In this document: positions 9,096-16,891 of the stretch, piece after piece | How the letters are laid out: each line of letters begins with the position of its first letter | How positions within the stretch are numbered: the stretch's first letter is position 1 | Assembly: GCA_025463765.1 (NCBI GenBank) | Contig: JAODBC010000008.1 | Location: 1 to 40,199, forward strand | Direction of reading: 5' to 3' | DNA: 40,199 nucleotides | Source: Subtercola sp. | Lineage (GTDB): Bacteria > Actinomycetota > Actinomycetes > Actinomycetales > Microbacteriaceae | The notes under the pieces: model-generated | Databases searched by the model: none | Told to the model about the DNA's origin: nothing | Seen by the model: the letters and a program-made list of their open reading frames with translations, nothing else | Made by a program: the position numbers and the translations under genes

Positions 9096-10466
9096 TCAGC
9101 GAGCGGAGGCGCCCACGAGCATCCACGTGCCCCCACGCGCTCGCAACCCCAGCGTCAGCGCCCGGGCACCCATGTACCCGTACCCGAACGCGGCCCAGAG
9201 CCAGACGAGCGCAGCGTCTCCGGGCGGGTGGAACAGCACCACGAACGCGAGCAGCGGCGCATAACACGCGATGTTCACGAGACCGGTGAGCGCGAGGTAC
9301 CGGGCGTCGCCTGCGCCGATGAGCACCCCGTCGAGCACGAACACGAACCCGGCGAGCGGGATGCCGACGGCCATGGTGAGCACGGTGACTGTGAGCGCGT
9401 GCTGCACCTCGGGGCTCGGCGAGAACACCGGGCCGAGTAGGGGTGCGATGAGCGCAAGCCCCGCGCCGAGGACAAAGCCCGAGCCGATTCCCCAGCGGAT
9501 CAGTCGCCGCGTCACGAGCGCAACACGAGGAGCGTCGCCGGCTCCCAGCCCGTGACCGATCATCGCTTGCCCGGCGATGGCGAGGGCGTCCAGTATAAAT
9601 GCCAGGGTCGAGAACACAGTCAGTGCTATTTGAAAGGCCCCGAGCTGGGCCACGCCGAACGTCGCCGCCACGGCGACCGTCGCGAGCATCGCCGCACGCA
9701 GGCTCAGCGTGCGCACGAACAGCCACCCACCCGACAAGGCGGCCGAACTCACTCCGTCGAGCCCCGGCCGCAGGCGGGCACCGGATGCCCGGGCGGCCCG
9801 CACCGCAATAACGACGTAGACCGCCGCCATCGCCCACTGCGCCACGACGGTTCCGGCCGCCGAGCCCGCGATGCCCCAGCCGAGGCCGTAGATGAACACC
9901 GCGTTGAGGCCGGCGTTGGCGGCGAAGCCCGAGACGGCGACGACGAGCGGCGTGCGGGTGTTCTGCAGCCCGCGCAGCAGTCCGGTCGCCGCGATGACGA
10001 GCAGCATGGCGGGCATTCCGGCGAGCGAGATGTGCAGGTACGTGACGGCGTCGGCAGCGACGAGCGGATCGTTCGTGAAGAGGCCGACCACGCCGCCAGA
10101 GCCGAGCAGACCGACGGCGACCACGACGATGCCGAGGCCGAGCGCGAGCCACATTCCGTCGATACCGGCCCTGATCGCGCTGGTGCGGTCGCCTGCCCCG
10201 AGCCGGCGTGCGACGGCGGGCGTGGTGGCGTAGGCGAGAAACACGAGCAGCCCGATGGCGGTCTGGATGATCGCGCTGGCGATGCCGAGCGCCGCCAGCG
10301 GTATTTCGCCCAGGTGCCCCACGAGCGCGGTGTCCGTCAGCAGAAACAACGGCTCGGCGACGAGCGCACCGAGCGCGGGCCCTGCCAGCCGCACGATGTC
10401 CCGGTCGAGCTCCCGGCGCTCGCCCCGCGTCTCGCCTGCGCGGCGCGCGCGTCTCGGATCGAACAT
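9096..10466 (-). CDS. MATE family efflux transporter (DinF type)
   Basis: A 456-residue integral membrane protein with about 12 hydrophobic helices, of the MATE/DinF multidrug and toxin extrusion family, which uses proton or sodium antiport across the cytoplasmic membrane. The N-terminal region has the characteristic DIVRLAGPALGALVAEPLFLLTDTALVGHLG, matching the first helix and the loop with the Pro, Asp and Gly-His-Leu-Gly positions of DinF proteins, followed by LAALGIASAI. The start at 10466 (MFDPRRARRAG) is preferred over an upstream ATG at 10559 because the latter would translate through a stem-loop repeat. GGTGAG precedes the start. The substrate is unknown. The gene diverges from the M13 peptidase, with a repeat element (10478-10686) between them. 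Confidence 0.9.
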   Translation of the reverse strand: MFDPRRARRAGETRGERRELDRDIVRLAGPALGALVAEPLFLLTDTALVGHLGEIPLAALGIASAIIQTAIGLLVFLAYATTPAVARRLGAGDRTSAIRAGIDGMWLALGLGIVVVAVGLLGSGGVVGLFTNDPLVAADAVTYLHISLAGMPAMLLVIAATGLLRGLQNTRTPLVVAVSGFAANAGLNAVFIYGLGWGIAGSAAGTVVAQWAMAAVYVVIAVRAARASGARLRPGLDGVSSAALSGGWLFVRTLSLRAAMLATVAVAATFGVAQLGAFQIALTVFSTLAFILDALAIAGQAMIGHGLGAGDAPRVALVTRRLIRWGIGSGFVLGAGLALIAPLLGPVFSPSPEVQHALTVTVLTMAVGIPLAGFVFVLDGVLIGAGDARYLALTGLVNIACYAPLLAFVVLFHPPGDAALVWLWAAFGYGYMGARALTLGLRARGGTWMLVGASAR

Positions 10467-10477
10467 CCACTCACCGT

Positions 10478-10686
10478 ACCCCGGGCCCTCCGTACCTGAA
10501 CTTCTCGTCGACTTTGCGAATAGGCCCCCAAGAACCAGCGGATAGGGGCCTTTTCGCAAAGTCGATGACTACGAGGGGGCGAGAGGGCGAGAAAGAGAGG
10601 GCGAGAGGGAGGGAGAGGGCGAAGGAGAGGGGGCGAGAGGGAGAGGGCGAGGGCGAGGGCGAGGGGGCGAGGGGCGGGGCGAGGCG
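10478..10686. repeat. Dispersed repeat, copy 1: long stem-loop plus G-rich polypurine tract
   Basis: Outer arms of 13 nt (TCGACTTTGCGAA at 10508-10520, TTCGCAAAGTCGA at 10553-10565) are exact complements. An inner 7-bp stem (10522-10528 with 10545-10551) continues after one mismatch, giving about 20 paired positions around a 16-nt loop. Six nt further on, 10572-10686 is a nearly pure purine tract on the plus strand built from GAGGGC/GAGGG/GAGA-like words, with several runs of three or more G. A second copy with the same order lies at about 36411-36625. On the minus strand the stem ends 42 nt before the MATE start codon, and a GGTACGG-GAGGGC block shared with copy 2 lies between. Confidence 0.8.
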
Positions 10687-10726
10687 CACTCAGCAACATG
10701 TCTGGGGGGCTGGGTAGGCTTGTGGC

Positions 10727-12727
10727 ATGACCAACTCGGGTATCGATACCGCTGATTTTGACGACAATGTTCGCCCGCAAGACGACCTGTTCAGGCACGT
10801 CAACGGAAAGTGGCTCGCCGAGACGCCCATCCCCGACGACAAGGCGCGCTGGGGTTCGTTCTACGAGCTGGCCGAGGCCGCCGAGAAGGCCGTTCAAGAG
10901 ATCATCGTCGAGGCGCAAGACGCCCCAGAGGGCAGCGAAGAACGCAAGTTCGGCGACCTCTATACGAGCTTCATGAACGAAGAGCGCATCGAAGAGCTCG
11001 GCACCACGCCCATCGACGGGCAGCTGGCGTTGGTCGACGCCATCGAGAGCGTCGAAGACCTCGTGCGCACAGTCGGAAAGCTCGAACGCCAGGGCGTCGG
11101 CGGGTTCTTCGGCACATTCGTCGACAACGACCCGGGAAACCCCGAGCGATACCTCGTCTTTCTGAACCAGGGCGGCATCTCGTTACCCAACGAGAGCTAC
11201 TATCGCGAAGAGAAATTCGCCGAAATCCGCGTCGCGTACCTCGCGCACGTGCAGCGGATGTTCGAGCTCTCCGGCTCGGGAGAAGGCGCCGAAGCGGGCG
11301 AGGGCAGCGCCCCCACTCGTGCGCAGCGTGTGTTCGACCTCGAGACCGCCATCGCCGCGCATCATTGGGACAACGTTCGAACCCGCGACGCCCAGGCCAC
11401 GTACAACCTGCTCTCGTGGGCCGACCTGCTCGCGCTGTACGAAGGGTCGACCGACGAAGCGGCCCCCGCCGGCGCCCTCACGCTCTGGCGTGACGCCCTC
11501 GACGCCCCCGCCGGCGTCTTCGACGAGATCGTCGTTCGCGAGCCCAGCTTCATCGAGGGCCTGGCAGAGCTCATCACCGAAGACCGCCTCGAGCAGTGGA
11601 AAGACTGGCTCTCGTGGAAGGTCATTCACGGCGCCGCCGCCCTGCTGCCCACCGCCTTCGTAGAGGAGAACTTCGACTTCTACGGCCGCACCCTCACCGG
11701 CACTCCCTCGATGCGCGACCGCTGGAAGCGCGGCGTCTCGCTAGTAGAAGGCGCAATGGGCGAGGCCGTCGGCCGCATCTACGTCGAGCGGTACTTTCCG
11801 TCGACGGCCAAGGCTGCGATGGATGTTCTGGTCGCCAACCTCATCGAGGCCTACCGCCAATCGATCACCGACCTGTCATGGATGACGCCCGAGACCCGCA
11901 AACGCGCGCTCGAGAAGCTCGACAAGTTCACGCCGAAGATCGGGTTCCCGGTGAAGTGGCGCGACTACTCCGCGCTGGCGCTCGACGCCGAGAGCCTGTT
12001 CGCGAACGTTCGCGCCACGAGCGAGTTCGAGTTTCAGCGTGAGCTCGGCAAGGTGGGCAAACCCCTCGACCGCGACGAGTGGTTCATGACCCCGCAGACC
12101 ATCAACGCGTACTACAACCCGGGGTTCAACGAGATCGTGTTTCCCGCCGCGATTCTGCAGTTCCCCTTCTTCGACGAGACTCGAGATGCCGCGGCCAACT
12201 ACGGCGCGATCGGGGCCGTCATCGGCCACGAGATCGGGCATGGGTTCGACGACCAGGGTTCGCGGTTCGACGGTGACGGGCGATTGACGGACTGGTGGAC
12301 ATCTGCTGACCGCGAAGCGTTCGAGAAACTCACCGCCTCGCTCATCGAGCAGTACAACGCGCTTGCCCCCGCACAGGTACCCGACCAGCACGTGAACGGT
12401 GCGTTGACGATCGGTGAGAACATTGGCGATCTCGGGGGGCTTGGCATAGCGTGGAAGGCGTACCTGATCTCGCTCGGCAGCGAAGAGCCGCCGGTGATCG
12501 ACGGTATGACCGGTGCTCAGCGGTTCTTCTTGTCGTGGGCTCAGGCGTGGCAGCAGAAGTCGCGCGATGAAGAGGTGATTCGTTTGCTGGCGATCGATCC
12601 GCACTCGCCGAACGAGTTTCGCTGCAACCAGATCGTGCGCAACATCGGTGAGTTCTACGAGGCCTTCGATGTTGTCGACAGCGACAAGCTCTGGCTCGCT
12701 GAAGACGAGCGCGTCACCATTTGGTGA
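10727..12727 (+). CDS. pepO: M13 family zinc metallopeptidase (neprilysin/PepO-like)
   Basis: A 666-residue M13 endopeptidase. The zinc motif HEIGH is at residues 501-505 (H501, E502, H505) and the third ligand Glu is E564 within GENIGDLGG. The NAYYNP segment and the C-terminal FRCNQIVRNIGEFYEAF, containing the RC-N-P-like end of the family, are also present. Length matches bacterial PepO. No signal peptide is evident (the N-terminus is MTNSGIDTADF), so it is likely a cytoplasmic oligopeptidase. A Gly/Glu/Ala-rich insertion near residues 183-195 (SGSGEGAEAGEGS) looks like a disordered loop. It begins 41 nt after the polypurine tract and ends 9 nt before the next gene, suggesting co-transcription. 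Confidence 0.94.
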   Translation: MTNSGIDTADFDDNVRPQDDLFRHVNGKWLAETPIPDDKARWGSFYELAEAAEKAVQEIIVEAQDAPEGSEERKFGDLYTSFMNEERIEELGTTPIDGQLALVDAIESVEDLVRTVGKLERQGVGGFFGTFVDNDPGNPERYLVFLNQGGISLPNESYYREEKFAEIRVAYLAHVQRMFELSGSGEGAEAGEGSAPTRAQRVFDLETAIAAHHWDNVRTRDAQATYNLLSWADLLALYEGSTDEAAPAGALTLWRDALDAPAGVFDEIVVREPSFIEGLAELITEDRLEQWKDWLSWKVIHGAAALLPTAFVEENFDFYGRTLTGTPSMRDRWKRGVSLVEGAMGEAVGRIYVERYFPSTAKAAMDVLVANLIEAYRQSITDLSWMTPETRKRALEKLDKFTPKIGFPVKWRDYSALALDAESLFANVRATSEFEFQRELGKVGKPLDRDEWFMTPQTINAYYNPGFNEIVFPAAILQFPFFDETRDAAANYGAIGAVIGHEIGHGFDDQGSRFDGDGRLTDWWTSADREAFEKLTASLIEQYNALAPAQVPDQHVNGALTIGENIGDLGGLGIAWKAYLISLGSEEPPVIDGMTGAQRFFLSWAQAWQQKSRDEEVIRLLAIDPHSPNEFRCNQIVRNIGEFYEAFDVVDSDKLWLAEDERVTIW

Positions 12728-12736
12728 CCTCCCCCC

Positions 12737-13633
12737 ATGCGTAAGAACCGGCGAAGTGATCGGCCCGACCTGCCCAGTGGTCGCCGGTCGGCGCAGACCC
12801 ACGACACCGACACCTTTCGGCGGGGATTCGTCTCGCTGACGAAGCTCGCCCTCTCGGGCGTGCAGATCACGGCGTCGGCCATCGATGTGTCGACCGAGAA
12901 GGTGCTGTTCTCCATCGACGACCACCTCTCGGTGCCAACCGCGGGGCTCGGAAAAGTGCTGTTGCTCGTCGAGGTGGCGGCCCGGCTGACCCAGCGCGAC
13001 CCGTCGGCGCACGGGCTGATGGAACGTACCGTGACCGACTCGGCCGCCGACATGGGGCTGTGGCAGCACCTGCAGGTTCCGACGCTGCCGATCGGCGACC
13101 TCGCGGTGCTGGTCGGCGCGACCAGCGATAATCTCGCGACCAACGTGCTGCTGCGGCGCATCGGACTCGATGCTGTGCGCGCCCGGGGCGAGGCGCTCGG
13201 GTTGTCGCGAACGTTTCTGCTCGACACGGTGCGCGACTTTCGCGGGCCGGATGACGCACCGCACTTCTCCGTCGGCTCGGCCCGCGAGCTGGCGACTCTG
13301 TTCCGCGACCTCGCCGAGGGCCATGTGGTCGACGTGGCCACGAGCCAGCAGGTTCTCGCCTGGCTGGGGCTGGGGGCCGACCTGTCGATGGTGTCGAGCG
13401 CGTTCGGGCTCGATCCGCTGTCGCACCTGCACTCCGACCACGGGCTGCTACTCGTCAACAAGACCGGGTCGGGCCCGGGCATCCGCTCGGAGGCGGGGGT
13501 GCTGCGTGGCCCGCGGGCGAGTGTCGCCTACGCCGTGACGATGCGCTTCAACGACGAGGAGCTGACGGGCCGGCTCGCCGTGCTCGACGGCATGCGCACG
13601 CTCGGCACCGACATTCTGGAGTACGTGTACTGA
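12737..13633 (+). CDS. Class A beta-lactamase-fold protein, probable non-canonical or inactive serine hydrolase
   Basis: A 298-residue protein with the class A beta-lactamase layout. The second and third active-site boxes are intact: SDN at residues 130-132 (GATSDNLATN) and KTG at 242-244 (VNKTGSGPG). The first box, normally S-x-x-K at the start of a helix, reads VPTAGLGKVLLL, so the nucleophile position is Gly70 (GGG codon at 12949) while Lys73 is kept. The region where Glu166 would lie reads LLDTVRDFRG, with no clear Glu. The N-terminus is basic and lacks a signal peptide, so the protein is predicted cytoplasmic, unlike true beta-lactamases. It may be a binding or regulatory pseudoenzyme. 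It starts 9 nt after the M13 peptidase; no strong ribosome binding site is seen at the ATG, which fits translational coupling. Confidence 0.8.
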   Translation: MRKNRRSDRPDLPSGRRSAQTHDTDTFRRGFVSLTKLALSGVQITASAIDVSTEKVLFSIDDHLSVPTAGLGKVLLLVEVAARLTQRDPSAHGLMERTVTDSAADMGLWQHLQVPTLPIGDLAVLVGATSDNLATNVLLRRIGLDAVRARGEALGLSRTFLLDTVRDFRGPDDAPHFSVGSARELATLFRDLAEGHVVDVATSQQVLAWLGLGADLSMVSSAFGLDPLSHLHSDHGLLLVNKTGSGPGIRSEAGVLRGPRASVAYAVTMRFNDEELTGRLAVLDGMRTLGTDILEYVY

Positions 13634-13810
13634 GAGGGCTGCGTGCCGCTCGGTGCGAACGTGTCTGAGGCGCGCGCGTCACACCCGTAGCGCATCGCGG
13701 TGAAGCAGCTCTTCAGCGTGCGTTAACCTCGCGTTCGCCATGCCGCGACACAGTAGACCAGGCCTGTGAAGGCTCACATCGTCTACTTGCTCCCGGAGGG
13801 CTGAAACCTC

Positions 13811-15571
13811 ATGACACACACTTGGCGGCCGAAAACGGCCGTGCTCGCCTCGCTGGCTCTGGCGGTTCCGCTGCTCGCCGCGCTTTCGCCCATCGCCGCT
13901 ACGGCGGCCACGGCAGCCACCCCATTGCCCTCCCTCGTCGTGAACGAGGTCGACGCGAGTGGCGTTCCGCAAGACTGGATCGAGTTGAAGAACGTCGGCA
14001 CCGCTGCCGTCGACGCGTCGGGGCTCGTGCTCAAAGACGACAACGACGCACACCGTTACGACATTGCAGCAGGAACGATCATCCAGCCCGGCGGTTACCA
14101 GAGCTTCGACGTGGCCGACTCGTTCGGACTCGGCAAGGGCGGCGACTCAGCGCGGCTGTACCTGAACGACGGCAGCACGCTCATCGACGGGTTCACCTGG
14201 ACTTCGGATGCCGCGCCCGCCACGTGGGGCCGCTGCCCCGACGGCACCGGGGCTTTCGCGGTGACGGCGTCTGGCACCAAGGGCGCCGGCAACACTTGTG
14301 CGGCGACCACGCCTTCGCCCACCGATCCGACGACCCCGACGGTTCCGGATGCTCTGCAGTGGCCGGGCGGCGCCGATGTCAGCACCGCCAACGTGCAGAA
14401 CTTCTTCGGCACCAACATGAGCGGCCTGAGCTACGAACTCGGCGCGAACGGCAGCCCCGACACCCTCTGGGCCGTTCAGAACGGCGGCGGTGACGGAGAC
14501 GTCTCGAAGCTCCCGGGTGGCCCGACCACGTCGGCCATGTACCGCCTGCAGAAGAGCGGTGATAACTGGGTTCCCGCCACCGACAACGGCTGGGGTCTCG
14601 GCAAGACGCTGCACTACACCGACGGCACCGGCCAACCCGACGCTGAGGGAATCGTGCACACCGACGCGGGTACCTTCGTATCGACCGAACGCGACAACGC
14701 GAACAATGGCGTGAGCCGGCCGGCCGTTCTGCGTTACGACAGCACCGCCAGTGGTACGTCACTGACCGCGTCGATGGACTGGAACCTCACCGCTGACCTG
14801 CCGACGGTCGGAGCGAACCTCGGCCTTGAAGGAATCGCCTTCGTGCCGGACTCGTACCTGACCTCGAAGGGGTTCGTCGACGAGAAGACGGGCGCGGCCT
14901 ACAACCCCGCCACCTATGCGAACCACGGCGACGGCCTCTACTTCGTGGGGCTTGAGGGAACCGGCTCGATCTACGCCTACGCGCTCGACCAGACCGACGA
15001 CACGAAGTTCACCCGGGTGGCAACGATCGAAAGCGGATTCCCGTCGATCATGGAGGTGCAGTACGACCCCGAGAAGCGAGCCATGTGGGCGGTCTGCGAC
15101 AACACCTGCGGCGGCCAGTTCGCTGTGCTCGACGTCGCTCAGACCGGCGCACAGGCCGGGCACTTCGCCGTGACCACGGTATACAACCGCCCGGCAGGGC
15201 TCGGCGACTTCAACAACGAGGGTTTCGTCACGGCGCCACAGGCTCTGTGCGTGAACGGCGTCAAGCCGGTCATCTGGGCTGACGACGATCAAGACGACGG
15301 CTATTCGCTACGTGCGGGCACCATCGACTGCGAGGCGGCGGCGGCGGTGACGACGCCGACCGATCCGACCGGTACGCCGTCGGCGTCACCCGTGGCGGGT
15401 GCATCCGGGTCGGGCTCGGGCTCGAACACGATAACGGGCGCCACCGGCAGTAACACCGCGACGCTGGCGAACACGGGCGCCGAGCCGGCGGTTCCGGCGG
15501 CCGCGGCGCTGTTCGTGCTGCTGGTCGGTGCGGGTGCGCTGGTCGTACGGCGGCGGCGCGCGCGGGCCTGA
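13811..15571 (+). CDS. Secreted, LAxTG-anchored lamin-tail domain / beta-propeller protein
   Basis: A 586-residue exported protein. A strong Shine-Dalgarno sequence (GGAGGG) lies 10 nt before the ATG. Residues 1 to about 36 are a signal peptide ending in Ala-rich AxA sites. Residues about 41-150 form a lamin-tail (LTD) domain (LVVNEVDASGVPQDWIELKN is the diagnostic first half). A Pro/Thr linker leads to a domain at about 185-505 that looks like a beta-propeller of the esterase-like/phytase-like type (LEGIAFVPDSY, GDGLYFVGLEGTG, MWAVCDNTCGG). The C-terminus is a Thr/Ser/Gly-rich spacer, LANTG at 552-556, a hydrophobic helix and an RRRRARA tail, a class E-type sortase signal. The protein should be covalently attached to peptidoglycan. 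The enzymatic activity is not provable from sequence. Two Cys close together (CDNTC) may form a disulfide. Confidence 0.87.
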   Translation: MTHTWRPKTAVLASLALAVPLLAALSPIAATAATAATPLPSLVVNEVDASGVPQDWIELKNVGTAAVDASGLVLKDDNDAHRYDIAAGTIIQPGGYQSFDVADSFGLGKGGDSARLYLNDGSTLIDGFTWTSDAAPATWGRCPDGTGAFAVTASGTKGAGNTCAATTPSPTDPTTPTVPDALQWPGGADVSTANVQNFFGTNMSGLSYELGANGSPDTLWAVQNGGGDGDVSKLPGGPTTSAMYRLQKSGDNWVPATDNGWGLGKTLHYTDGTGQPDAEGIVHTDAGTFVSTERDNANNGVSRPAVLRYDSTASGTSLTASMDWNLTADLPTVGANLGLEGIAFVPDSYLTSKGFVDEKTGAAYNPATYANHGDGLYFVGLEGTGSIYAYALDQTDDTKFTRVATIESGFPSIMEVQYDPEKRAMWAVCDNTCGGQFAVLDVAQTGAQAGHFAVTTVYNRPAGLGDFNNEGFVTAPQALCVNGVKPVIWADDDQDDGYSLRAGTIDCEAAAAVTTPTDPTGTPSASPVAGASGSGSGSNTITGATGSNTATLANTGAEPAVPAAAALFVLLVGAGALVVRRRRARA

Positions 15572-15600
15572 CCCGCTCGGCGCCGCTGAACGCCCGGCAC

Positions 15601-15635
15601 CGGCGGCGCCACCCACGTAATTGGGTGGCCCGCCG
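15601..15635. terminator. Bidirectional terminator-like hairpin between convergent genes
   Basis: The stem GCCACCCA (15608-15615) with TGGGTGGC (15622-15629) around a CGTAAT loop is extended by CGGCGG/CCGCCG (15601-15606 with 15630-15635) after a one-base bulge. It lies exactly between the convergent lamin-tail gene (stop at 15571) and NUDIX gene (stop at 15641). There is no U-run, as is common in high-GC actinobacteria. Confidence 0.7.
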
Positions 15636-15640
15636 GCGCC

Positions 15641-16132
15641 TCAGTCGATGAGCCCGAGCTCCACCAGCTGGCGCAGGGTCTCGACGCCGGCCGGCGGGCA
15701 ACGGAATGCATCGGCCGACGTGACCCAGTGCACGGCGTCGACTTCGGCAGAGGGCGTGGGGTCGTCGGCCGTGGTCGCTTCGAACAGCGTCATCTCGACC
15801 ATGCGCCCCTGTGGCTCGCCGTGGGCTTGCACGAGCACGGTGAACAGGCTCCGGATGCTCTGCTCATCAAGCTCGACGGCGACCTCTTCGCGGCTTTCGC
15901 GCACCACAGCCTCGGCCGCAGTCTCTCCCGGGTCGATCTTGCCTCCGGGCAAAAACAGCACGTCGCGCCCTCGGGCCGTCACCATGAGCAGGCGCTGGTC
16001 GCGAATGAGCACGAGGGCTGCGACGCGGATGGGCGGCAAGCTGGCGTCGGCAGCGCGAGCGGTGGCCCTCGCGGAGGTGGAATCGTTAGCAAACGCAGAC
16101 GCTTCGGTGAACCCGCGGTGAGGCGTGGTCAT
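15641..16132 (-). CDS. NUDIX hydrolase
   Basis: A 163-residue protein with a NUDIX box at about residues 64-86: G64, then E70 and R78-E79-x-x-E82-E83 in the sequence LPGGKIDPGETAAEAVVRES followed by REEV. The core metal-binding Glu residues are present; the usual Gly near the end of the box is Ala. Family members hydrolyse nucleoside diphosphate-linked compounds with Mg2+; the substrate is unknown. The start at 16132 is chosen because ATGA overlaps the stop of the upstream acetyltransferase, a typical translational-coupling arrangement; an earlier ATG at 16159 would extend further into that gene. Residues 1-30 are Ser/Thr/Ala-rich and probably disordered. Confidence 0.9.
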   Translation of the reverse strand: MTTPHRGFTEASAFANDSTSARATARAADASLPPIRVAALVLIRDQRLLMVTARGRDVLFLPGGKIDPGETAAEAVVRESREEVAVELDEQSIRSLFTVLVQAHGEPQGRMVEMTLFEATTADDPTPSAEVDAVHWVTSADAFRCPPAGVETLRQLVELGLID

Positions 16133-16740
16133 GCGCGCTGTGCCCGGCGGGTAGTCCACTCGCTGCGGAGGAGGGCGAAGATGGCGGTGTCGGCGAAAGC
16201 GCCCTTGGTGAAGATGTCTTCGCGAAAGTGCGCCTCTTGGCGCATTCCGAGACGCATGGCCAGTGCGGCCGATGCGGCGTTGCGGGGGTCGAGGTCGGCG
16301 GTCACCCGGTGGGCGTCGAGTTCGGTGAAGGCGAAGTCGAGCATCCGTTCGGCCGCCTCGGTGGCGTAACCCTTGTGCTGAAAGTCGGGGTGAAAGGCCC
16401 AGCCGAGCTCGGCCTGTTTGTTCGTGACGCTGCGCAAGAACACGGTGAGGTCGCCGATAACACGGCCGAGCGTCGCCTCGGCGCTGGTGCCGAGGCTCGG
16501 CTCACCGGGCAGAACGACGGCGAGCACGAGAATGTCGTTGTCGTGCTCGAGGCTCGTCATGGTGAGCCGGCGCGCCAGGTGTTCGCGCGACTGCTCGCGG
16601 GTGCGCAGCTCCCAGAGCATGAACTCCACGACCTCGGGGATGCTCTGGTAAGCGAACACGTCGTCGAGATCGTCTTCGGTGAACGGCCGCAGCACCAGCC
16701 GCTCGGTGTGAATCGGCTCGGTAACGGTGACCTTCGGCAT
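16129..16740 (-). CDS. GNAT family N-acetyltransferase (RimJ/RimL-like)
   Basis: A 203-residue protein of the acetyltransferase_3 (RimJ/RimL) type. It has the N-terminal IHTERLVLRPFTEDDLDDVF signature, a central ELGWAFHPDFQHKGYATEA acetyl-CoA pyrophosphate-binding loop (Q/R-x-x-G-x-A form) and the late RNAASAALAMRLGM segment, all canonical. It should acetylate an amino group on a protein or small molecule using acetyl-CoA in the cytoplasm. It is the first gene of a two-gene unit with the NUDIX hydrolase (4-nt overlap). The 150-nt region upstream (16741-16891) contains an imperfect palindromic repeat shared with 26644-26708. Confidence 0.9.
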   Translation of the reverse strand: MPKVTVTEPIHTERLVLRPFTEDDLDDVFAYQSIPEVVEFMLWELRTREQSREHLARRLTMTSLEHDNDILVLAVVLPGEPSLGTSAEATLGRVIGDLTVFLRSVTNKQAELGWAFHPDFQHKGYATEAAERMLDFAFTELDAHRVTADLDPRNAASAALAMRLGMRQEAHFREDIFTKGAFADTAIFALLRSEWTTRRAQRA

Positions 16741-16796
16741 GCAGCCCAGTCTACGAAGACCAGCCGACGCGTGTGCCGTCGGGTGCCGCCTTCACT

Positions 16797-16862
16797 TGCG
16801 CGGCAGTTTGGCAGATGCGGTAGTTCGAAGGGGTGCCGTTCTGCCGAACGTGCGCGGTAATG
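16797..16862. repeat. Imperfect palindromic intergenic repeat, family B copy 1
   Basis: The segment in the hemA-GNAT spacer matches 26644-26708 in order and spacing: GCGGCAGTTyGGC, then GGTrGTTCGAA, then CTGCCGAAC. The first and last blocks are inverted relative to each other (GTTTGGCAG versus CTGCCGAAC, 8 of 9), so the unit can fold into a hairpin with the TTCGAA block in its loop. It resembles REP/BIME-like intergenic palindromes. No transposase is nearby. Confidence 0.6.
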
Positions 16863-16891
16863 GCGGCAGGGCCAAGGGCGCGCGGGCGTCG

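Noticed and set aside
10572..10686. Polypurine tract as part of a coding gene
   Set aside because: Frames through it give only Arg/Glu/Gly repeats, with no supported start or homologous domain; it sits between divergent genes.
11876..13441. 521-codon minus-strand frame across pepO and the beta-lactamase-like gene
   Set aside because: It runs antisense through two genes with clear motifs (HEIGH, SDN, KTG).
13634..13810. Possible RNA gene between the beta-lactamase-like and lamin-tail genes
   Set aside because: No cloverleaf or conserved RNA structure is seen; only scattered GTAGAC/GTCTAC half-sites, compatible with an ordinary promoter region.
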